A stretch of DNA of 64,000 nt from Tritrichomonas musculus (Eukaryota; Parabasalia; Tritrichomonadida; Tritrichomonadidae), in the NCBI GenBank assembly GCA_039105265.1, contig JAPFFF010000038.1:124001-188000 (forward strand), written 5' to 3'. Shown here one piece after another: positions 53,393 to 63,248 of this stretch. The notes under the pieces were generated by a model, which ran no database searches, was not told where the DNA came from, and saw only the letters and a list, made by a program, of their open reading frames with translations. Position 1 is the first letter of the stretch, and each line of letters begins with the position of its first letter. The position numbers and the translations under genes were made by a program.

Positions 53393-53432
53393 TTCTCTTC
53401 CAAGCAGCATCGATTCTCTTCCAAGCAGCATC
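53393..53432. repeat. B'-A pair replaced by two B units (conversion-like patch)
   Basis: Blocks 3, 4 and 5 have the order B-B'-A-B-B here (B' at 30650 in block 5). Block 8 has five B units. Two constant-half changes and three variable-half changes in two neighbouring units differ at once, while the total length stays 222 codons (117 + 103 + 2). That points to a short patch copied from a B-rich stretch. Confidence 0.88.
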
Positions 53433-53715
53433 GATTCTCTTCCAAGCAGCATCGATTCTCTTCCAAACAACAACGATTCTCTTCCAAACAACAACGATTC
53501 TCTTCCAAACAACAACGATTCTCTTCCAAGTAGCATCGATTCTCTTCCAAGCAGCATCGATTCTCTTCCAAACAACAACGATTCTCTTCCAAACAACAAC
53601 GATTCTCTTCCAAACAACAACGATTCTCTTCCAAACAACAACGATTCTCTTCCAAACAACAACGATTCTCTTCCAAGCAGCATCGATTCTCTTCCAAGCA
53701 GCATCGATTATCTCC

Positions 53716-56361
53716 TAAACAACAACGATTCTCTTCCAAGCAGCATCGATTCTCTTCCAAGCAGCATCGATTCTCTTCCAAGCAGCATCGATTCTCTTCC
53801 AAGCAGCATCGATTCTCTTCCAAACAACAACGATTCTCTTCCAAGCAGCATCGATTATCTCCCAAACAACAACGATTCTCTTCCAAGCAGCATCGATTCT
53901 CTTCCAAACAACAACGATTCTCTTCCAAACAACAACGATTCTCTTCCAAACAACAACGATTCTCTTCCAAGCAGCATCGATTCTCTTCCAAGCAGCATCG
54001 ATTCTCTTCCAAACAACAACGATTCTCTTCCAAGCAGCATCGATTCTCTTCCAAGCAGCATCGATTCTCTTCCAAGCAGCATCGATTCTCTTCCAAGCAG
54101 CATCGATTCTCTTCCAAACAACAACGATTCTCTTCCAAGCAGCATCGATTCTCTTCCAAACAACAACGATTCTCTTCCAAACAACAACGATTCTCTTCCA
54201 AACAACAACGATTCTCTTCCAAGCAGCATCGATTCTCTTCCAAGCAGCATCGATTCTCTTCCAAGCAGCATCGATTCTCTTCCAAACAACAACGATTCTC
54301 TTCCAAACAACAACGATTCTCTTCCAAGCAGCATCGATTCTCTTCCAAACAACAACGATTCTCTTCCAAACAACAACGATTCTCTTCCAAACAACAACGA
54401 TTCTCTTCCAAGCAGCATCGATTCTCTTCCAAGCAGCATCGATTCTCTTCCAAACAACAACGATTCTCTTCCAAACAACAACGATTCTCTTCCAAGTAGC
54501 ATCGATTCTCTTCCAAGCAGCATCGATTATCTCCCAAACAACAACGATTCTCTTCCAAGCAGCATCGATTCTCTTCCAAGCAGCATCGATTCTCTTCCAA
54601 ACAACAACGATTCTCTTCCAAACAACAACGATTCTCTTCCAAACAACAACGATTCTCTTCCAAACAACAACGATTCTCTTCCAAACAACAACGATTCTCT
54701 TCCAAACAACAACGATTCTCTTCCAAACAACAACGATTCTCTTCCAAGCAGCATCGATTCTCTTCCAAGCAGCATCGATTCTCTTCCAAACAACAACGAT
54801 TCTCTTCCAAACAACAACGATTCTCTTCCAAACAACAACGATTCTCTTCCAAACAACAACGATTCTCTTCCAAACAACAACGATTCTCTTCCAAACAACA
54901 ACGATTCTCTTCCAAACAACAACGATTCTCTTCCAAGCAGCATCGATTCTCTTCCAAGCAGCATCGATTCTCTTCCAAACAACAACGATTCTCTTCCAAG
55001 CAGCATCGATTATCTCCCAAACAACAACGATTCTCTTCCAAGCAGCATCGATTCTCTTCCAAACAACAAAGATTCTCTTCCAAACAACAACGATTCTCTT
55101 CCAAACAACAACGATTCTCTTCCAAACAACAACGATTCTCTTCCAAACAACAACGATTCTCTTCCAAACAACAACGATTCTCTTCCAAGCAGCATCGATT
55201 CTCTTCCAAGCAGCATCGATTCTCTTCCAAACAACAACGATTCTCTTCCAAGCAGCATCGATTATCTCCCAAACAACAACGATTCTCTTCCAAGCAGCAT
55301 CGATTCTCTTCCAAACAACAACGATTCTCTTCCAAACAACAACGATTCTCTTCCAAGCAGCATCGATTCTCTTCCAAGCAGCATCGATTCTCTTCCAAGC
55401 AGCATCGATTCTCTTCCAAACAACAACGATTCTCTTCCAAGCAGCATCGATTCTCTTCCAAGCAGCATCGATTCTCTTCCAAGCAGCATCGATTCTCTTC
55501 CAAACAACAACGATTCTCTTCCAAACAACAACGATTCTCTTCCAAACAACAACGATTCTCTTCCAAACAACAACGATTCTCTTCCAAGCAGCATCGATTC
55601 TCTTCCAAGCAGCATCGATTATCTCCCAAACAACAACGATTCTCTTCCAAACAACAACGATTCTCTTCCAAGCAGCATCGATTCTCTTCCAAACAACAAC
55701 GATTCTCTTCCAAGCAGCATCGATTCTCTTCCAAGCAGCATCGATTCTCTTCCAAGCAGCATCGATTCTCTTCCAAGCAGCATCGATTCTCTTCCAAACA
55801 ACAACGATTCTCTTCCAAACAACAACGATTCTCTTCCAAACAACAACGATTCTCTTCCAAACAACAACGATTCTCTTCCAAACAACAACGATTCTCTTCC
55901 AAGCAGCATCGATTCTCTTCCAAGCAGCATCGATTCTCTTCCAAACAACAACGATTCTCTTCCAAACAACAACGATTCTCTTCCAAACAACAACGATTCT
56001 CTTCCAAACAACAACGATTCTCTTCCAAACAACAACGATTCTCTTCCAAGCAGCATCGATTCTCTTCCAAGCAGCATCGATTCTCTTCCAAGCAGCATCG
56101 ATTCTCTTCCAAACAACAACGATTCTCTTCCAAACAACAACGATTCTCTTCCAAACAACAACGATTCTCTTCCAAACAACAACGATTCTCTTCCAAGCAG
56201 CATCGATTCTCTTCCAAGCAGCATCGATTATCTCCCAAACAACAACGATTCTCTTCCAAGCAGCATCGATTCTCTTCCAAGCAGCATCGATTCTCTTCCA
56301 AACAACAACGATTCTCTTCCAAGCAGCATCGATTCTCTTCCAAGCAGCATCGATTATCTCC
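53716..56361. repeat. Block 9: shortest complete block (2,646 bp, 126 units)
   Basis: It opens with CTCCTAAA, but the B' unit that normally follows five units later is a plain B unit, as also in block 10. The first module (53855-54523) has 32 units and resembles a shortened first module of the other blocks. The modules at 54527, 55010, 55262 and 55619 match the tail type of blocks 1, 2 and 6. The whole phrase-array region is absent. It looks like a block reduced by a large internal deletion. Confidence 0.84.
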
Positions 56362-57471
56362 TAAACAACAACGATTCTCTTCCAAGCAGCATCGATTCTC
56401 TTCCAAGCAGCATCGATTCTCTTCCAAGCAGCATCGATTCTCTTCCAAGCAGCATCGATTCTCTTCCAAACAACAACGATTCTCTTCCAAGCAGCATCGA
56501 TTATCTCCCAAACAACAACGATTCTCTTCCAAGCAGCATCGATTATCTCCCAAACAACAACGATTCTCTTCCAAACAACAACGATTCTCTTCCAAGCAGC
56601 ATCGATTCTCTTCCAAGCAGCATCGATTCTCTTCCAAGCAGCATCGATTCTCTTCCAAACAACAACGATTCTCTTCCAAGCAGCATCGATTCTCTTCCAA
56701 ACAACAACGATTCTCTTCCAAACAACAACGATTCTCTTCCAAACAACAACGATTCTCTTCCAAGCAGCATCGATTCTCTTCCAAGCAGCATCGATTCTCT
56801 TCCAAACAACAACGATTCTCTTCCAAGCAGCATCGATTCTCTTCCAAGCAGCATCGATTCTCTTCCAAGCAGCATCGATTCTCTTCCAAGCAGCATCGAT
56901 TATCTCCCAAACAACAACGATTCTCTTCCAAACAACAACGATTCTCTTCCAAACAACAACGATTCTCTTCCAAGCAGCATCGATTCTCTTCCAAGCAGCA
57001 TCGATTCTCTTCCAAACAACAACGATTCTCTTCCAAACAACAACGATTCTCTTCCAAGCAGCATCGATTCTCTTCCAAGCAGCATCGATTATCTCCCAAA
57101 CAACAACGATTCTCTTCCAAACAACAACGATTCTCTTCCAAGCAGCATCGATTCTCTTCCAAACAACAACGATTCTCTTCCAAGCAGCATCGATTCTCTT
57201 CCAAGCAGCATCGATTCTCTTCCAAGCAGCATCGATTCTCTTCCAAACAACAACGATTCTCTTCCAAACAACAACGATTCTCTTCCAAACAACAACGATT
57301 CTCTTCCAAGCAGCATCGATTCTCTTCCAAACAACAACGATTCTCTTCTAAACAACAACGATTCTCTTCCAAACAACAACGATTCTCTTCCAAACAACAA
57401 CGATTCTCTTCCAAGTAGCATCGATTCTCTTCCAAGCAGCATCGATTCTCTTCCAAACAACAACGATTCTC

Positions 57472-58400
57472 TTCCAAGCAGCATCGATTCTCTTCCAAAC
57501 AACAACGATTCTCTTCCAAACAACAACGATTCTCTTCCAAACAACAACGATTCTCTTCCAAGCAGCATCGATTCTCTTCCAAACAACAACGATTCTCTTC
57601 CAAACAACAACGATTCTCTTCCAAACAACAACGATTCTCTTCCAAGCAGCATCGATTCTCTTCCAAGCAGCATCGATTCTCTTCCAAACAACAACGATTC
57701 TCTTCCAAGCAGCATCGATTCTCTTCCAAGCAGCATCGATTCTCTTCCAAGCAGCATCGATTCTCTTCCAAACAACAACGATTCTCTTCCAAGCAGCATC
57801 GATTCTCTTCCAAGCAGCATCGATTCTCTTCCAAGCAGCATCGATTCTCTTCCAAACAACAACGATTCTCTTCCAAACAACAACGATTCTCTTCCAAGCA
57901 GCATCGATTCTCTTCCAAACAACAACGATTCTCTTCCAAACAACAACGATTCTCTTCCAAACAACAACGATTCTCTTCCAAGCAGCATCGATTCTCTTCC
58001 AAACAACAACGATTCTCTTCCAAACAACAACGATTCTCTTCCAAACAACAACGATTCTCTTCCAAGCAGCATCGATTCTCTTCCAAGCAGCATCGATTCT
58101 CTTCCAAACAACAACGATTCTCTTCCAAGCAGCATCGATTCTCTTCCAAGCAGCATCGATTCTCTTCCAAGCAGCATCGATTCTCTTCCAAACAACAACG
58201 ATTCTCTTCCAAGCAGCATCGATTCTCTTCCAAGCAGCATCGATTCTCTTCCAAGCAGCATCGATTCTCTTCCAAACAACAACGATTCTCTTCCAAACAA
58301 CAACGATTCTCTTCCAAGCAGCATCGATTCTCTTCCAAACAACAACGATTCTCTTCCAAACAACAACGATTCTCTTCCAAACAACAACGATTCTCTTCCA
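57472..58400. repeat. 420-bp tandem duplication (about 2.2 copies)
   Basis: A 20-unit pattern is repeated with a shift of 420 bases: the text from about 57472 to 57880 recurs at about 57892 to 58300, and a third copy starts and breaks off near 58400. To the left of 57472 the shifted texts differ (B versus A units). The TTCTAAAC unit at 57347 lies just outside it. Confidence 0.85.
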
Positions 58401-58453
58401 AACAACAACGATTCTCTTCCAAGTAGCATCGATTCTCTTCCAAGCAGCATCGA

Positions 58454-60403
58454 TTATCTCCCAAACAACAACGATTCTCTTCCAAGCAGCATCGATTCTC
58501 TTCCAAGCAGCATCGATTCTCTTCCAAACAACAACGATTCTCTTCCAAACAACAACGATTCTCTTCCAAACAACAACGATTCTCTTCCAAACAACAACGA
58601 TTCTCTTCCAAACAACAACGATTCTCTTCCAAACAACAACGATTCTCTTCCAAGCAGCATCGATTCTCTTCCAAACAACAACGATTCTCTTCCAAACAAC
58701 AACGATTCTCTTCCAAGCAGCATCGATTCTCTTCCAAACAACAACGATTCTCTTCCAAACAACAACGATTCTCTTCCAAACAACAACGATTCTCTTCCAA
58801 GCAGCATCGATTCTCTTCCAAACAACAACGATTCTCTTCCAAACAACAACGATTCTCTTCCAAACAACAACGATTCTCTTCCAAGCAGCATCGATTCTCT
58901 TCCAAACAACAACGATTCTCTTCCAAGCAGCATCGATTCTCTTCCAAACAACAACGATTCTCTTCCAAACAACAACGATTCTCTTCCAAACAACAACGAT
59001 TCTCTTCCAAACAACAACGATTCTCTTCCAAGCAGCATCGATTCTCTTCCAAACAACAACGATTCTCTTCCAAGCAGCATCGATTCTCTTCCAAACAACA
59101 ACGATTCTCTTCCAAGCAGCATCGATTCTCTTCCAAACAACAACGATTCTCTTCCAAACAACAACGATTCTCTTCCAAACAACAACGATTCTCTTCCAAG
59201 CAGCATCGATTCTCTTCCAAGCAGCATCGATTCTCTTCCAAACAACAACGATTCTCTTCCAAGCAGCATCGATTCTCTTCCAAGCAGCATCGATTCTCTT
59301 CCAAGCAGCATCGATTCTCTTCCAAACAACAACGATTCTCTTCCAAGCAGCATCGATTCTCTTCCAAACAACAACGATTCTCTTCCAAACAACAACGATT
59401 CTCTTCCAAACAACAACGATTCTCTTCCAAGCAGCATCGATTCTCTTCCAAGCAGCATCGATTCTCTTCCAAACAACAACGATTCTCTTCCAAGCAGCAT
59501 CGATTCTCTTCCAAGCAGCATCGATTCTCTTCCAAGCAGCATCGATTCTCTTCCAAACAACAACGATTCTCTTCCAAACAACAACGATTCTCTTCCAAAC
59601 AACAACGATTCTCTTCCAAACAACAACGATTCTCTTCCAAGCAGCATCGATTCTCTTCCAAGCAGCATCGATTCTCTTCCAAACAACAACGATTCTCTTC
59701 CAAGCAGCATCGATTCTCTTCCAAGCAGCATCGATTCTCTTCCAAGCAGCATCGATTCTCTTCCAAACAACAACGATTCTCTTCCAAACAACAACGATTC
59801 TCTTCCAAGCAGCATCGATTCTCTCCCAAACAACAACGATTCTCTTCCAAGCAGCATCGATTCTCTTCCAAGCAGCATCGATTCTCTTCCAAGCAGCATC
59901 GATTCTCTTCCAAGCAGCATCGATTCTCTTCCAAGCAGCATCGATTCTCTTCCAAACAACAACGATTCTCTTCCAAGCAGCATCGATTCTCTTCCAAGCA
60001 GCATCGATTCTCTTCCAAGCAGCATCGATTCTCTTCCAAACAACAACGATTCTCTTCCAAGCAGCATCGATTCTCTTCCAAGCAGCATCGATTCTCTTCC
60101 AAACAACAACGATTCTCTTCCAAACAACAACGATTCTCTTCCAAACAACAACGATTCTCTTCCAAGCAGCATCGATTCTCTTCCAAACAACAACGATTCT
60201 CTTCCAAGCAGCATCGATTCTCTTCCAAGCAGCATCGATTCTCTTCCAAGCAGCATCGATTCTCTTCCAAACAACAACGATTCTCTTCCAAGCAGCATCG
60301 ATTCTCTTCCAAGCAGCATCGATTCTCTTCCAAACAACAACGATTCTCTTCCAAACAACAACGATTCTCTTCCAAACAACAACGATTCTCTTCCAAGCAG
60401 CAT
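58454..60403. repeat. Longest stretch without a B' unit (93 units)
   Basis: No B' unit occurs between 58454 and 60407, although they otherwise come about every 400 bases. The left end looks like the tail module of blocks 1 and 2 (compare 2754-3233) and the right half contains the TCTCTCCC unit (59823) typical of the second module of the long blocks. It therefore seems to be a fusion of several modules that lost their boundaries. Confidence 0.75.
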
Positions 60404-61217
60404 CGATTATCTCCCAAACAACAACGATTCTCTTCCAAGCAGCATCGATTCTCTTCCAAGCAGCATCGATTCTCTTCCAAACAACAACGATTCTCTTCCA
60501 AACAACAACGATTCTCTTCCAAACAACAACGATTCTCTTCCAAGCAGCATCGATTCTCTTCCAAACAACAACGATTCTCTTCCAAACAACAACGATTCTC
60601 TTCCAAACAACAACGATTCTCTTCCAAACAACAACGATTCTCTTCCAAACAACAACGATTCTCTTCCAAGCAGCATCGATTCTCTTCCAAGCAGCATCGA
60701 TTATCTCCCAAACAACAACGATTCTCTTCCAAGCAGCATCGATTCTCTTCCAAGCAGCATCGATTCTCTTCCAAACAACAACGATTCTCTTCCAAACAAC
60801 AACGATTCTCTTCCAAGCAGCATCGATTCTCTTCCAAGCAGCATCGATTATCTCCCAAACAACAACGATTCTCTTCCAAACAACAACGATTCTCTTCCAA
60901 GCAGCATCGATTCTCTTCCAAACAACAACGATTCTCTTCCAAGCAGCATCGATTCTCTTCCAAACAACAACGATTCTCTTCCAAACAACAACGATTCTCT
61001 TCCAAACAACAACGATTCTCTTCCAAGCAGCATCGATTCTCTTCCAAGCAGCATCGATTCTCTTCCAAACAACAACGATTCTCTTCCAAACAACAACGAT
61101 TCTCTTCCAAACAACAACGATTCTCTTCCAAACAACAACGATTCTCTTCCAAACAACAACGATTCTCTTCCAAGTAGCATCGATTCTCTTCCATGCAGCA
61201 TCGATTATCTCCCAAAC

Positions 61218-61218
61218 G
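61218..61218. repeat. A-to-G variant (AAACGACAAC) shared only with 42843
   Basis: It has the same base change in the same context as 42843: the first A unit after the CCATGCAG unit followed by B'. It marks the right half of block 10 and the matching part of block 7 as close relatives. Confidence 0.93.
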
Positions 61219-61684
61219 ACAACGATTCTCTTCCAAGCAGCATCGATTCTCTTCCAAACAACAACGATTCTCTTCCAAACAACAACGATTCTCTTCCAAA
61301 CAACAACGATTCTCTTCCAAGCAGCATCGATTCTCTTCCAAGCAGCATCGATTCTCTTCCAAACAACAACGATTCTCTTCCAAACAACAACGATTCTCTT
61401 CCAAACAACAACGATTCTCTTCCAAGCAGCATCGATTCTCTTCCAAACAACAACGATTCTCTTCCAAACAACAACGATTCTCTTCCAAACAACAACGATT
61501 CTCTTCCAAGCAGCATCGATTCTCTTCCAAGCAGCATCGATTCTCTTCCAAACAACAACGATTCTCTTCCAAGCAGCATCGATTCTCTTCCAAACAACAA
61601 CGATTCTCTTCCAAACAACAACGATTCTCTTCCAAACAACAACGATTCTCTTCCAAGCAGCATCGATTCTCTTCCAAACAACAA

Positions 61685-61685
61685 A
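61685..61685. repeat. CAAAGATT unit outside its usual cassette
   Basis: The C of the CpG is changed to A. The other CAAAGATT units I checked are the second A of a B'-A-B-A cassette; this one lies inside module 61205-61873 in an A-A-A run. Block 7 has the normal base at the aligned site (43310), so the change came after the two blocks separated. Confidence 0.88.
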
Positions 61686-62072
61686 GATTCTCTTCCAAAC
61701 AACAACGATTCTCTTCCAAACAACAACGATTCTCTTCCAAGCAGCATCGATTCTCTTCCAAGCAGCATCGATTCTCTTCCAAACAACAACGATTCTCTTC
61801 CAAACAACAACGATTCTCTTCCAAACAACAACGATTCTCTTCCAAGCAGCATCGATTCTCTTCCAAGCAGCATCGATTATCTCCCAAACAACAACGATTC
61901 TCTTCCAAACAACAACGATTCTCTTCCAAACAACAACGATTCTCTTCCAAACAACAACGATTCTCTTCCAAGCAGCATCGATTCTCTTCCAAGCAGCATC
62001 GATTCTCTTCCAAACAACAACGATTCTCTTCCAAACAACAACGATTCTCTTCCAAACAACAACGATTCTCTT

Positions 62073-63248
62073 CCAAGTAGCATCGATTCTCTTCCATGCA
62101 GCATCGATTCTCTTCCAAACAACAACGATTCTCTTCCAAGCAGCATCGATTCTCTTCCAAACAACAACGATTCTCTTCCAAACAACAACGATTCTCTTCC
62201 AAACAACAACGATTCTCTTCCAAGCAGCATCGATTCTCTTCCAAACAACAACGATTCTCTTCCAAACAACAACGATTCTCTTCCAAACAACAACGATTCT
62301 CTTCCAAGCAGCATCGATTCTCTTCCAAGCAGCATCGATTCTCTTCCAAACAACAACGATTCTCTTCCAAGCAGCATCGATTCTCTTCCAAACAACAACG
62401 ATTCTCTTCCAAACAACAACGATTCTCTTCCAAACAACAACGATTCTCTTCCAAGCAGCATCGATTCTCTTCCAAACAACAACGATTCTCTTCCAAACAA
62501 CAACGATTCTCTTCCAAACAACAACGATTCTCTTCCAAGCAGCATCGATTCTCTTCCAAGCAGCATCGATTCTCTTCCAAACAACAACGATTCTCTTCCA
62601 AGCAGCATCGATTCTCTTCCAAACAACAACGATTCTCTTCCAAACAACAACGATTCTCTTCCAAACAACAACGATTCTCTTCCAAGCAGCATCGATTCTC
62701 TTCCAAACAACAACGATTCTCTTCCAAACAACAACGATTCTCTTCCAAACAACAACGATTCTCTTCCAAACAACAACGATTCTCTTCCAAGCAGCATCGA
62801 TTCTCTTCCAAGCAGCATCGATTCTCTTCCAAACAACAACGATTCTCTTCCAAGCAGCATCGATTCTCTTCCAAACAACAACGATTCTCTTCCAAACAAC
62901 AACGATTCTCTTCCAAACAACAACGATTCTCTTCCAAGCAGCATCGATTCTCTTCCAAACAACAACGATTCTCTTCCAAACAACAACGATTCTCTTCCAA
63001 ACAACAACGATTCTCTTCCAAGCAGCATCGATTCTCTTCCAAGCAGCATCGATTCTCTTCCAAACAACAACGATTCTCTTCCAAGCAGCATCGATTCTCT
63101 TCCAAACAACAACGATTCTCTTCCAAACAACAACGATTCTCTTCCAAACAACAACGATTCTCTTCCAAGCAGCATCGATTCTCTTCCAAACAACAACGAT
63201 TCTCTTCCAAACAACAACGATTCTCTTCCAAACAACAACGATTCTCTT
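62073..63248. repeat. Phrase array in block 10: five copies
   Basis: Phrases of 11, 11, 12, 11 and 11 units, shifted by 46,924 bases from block 3 and by 18,375 bases from block 7. Confidence 0.9.

Larger units (their letters stand above)
47605..53715. repeat. Block 8: satellite block (6,111 bp, 291 units)
   Basis: The order is as in block 3. The 483-base difference is explained exactly: the second module (48689-49315) has one unit more, and two tail modules (equivalents of 17200-17406 and 17410-17700, together 24 units) are missing. The last two tail modules are fused into 53036-53704 because their separating B' unit has become a plain B unit at 53393, with no length change. Private changes lie at 50166-50186, 50777 and 51727. 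Confidence 0.9.
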
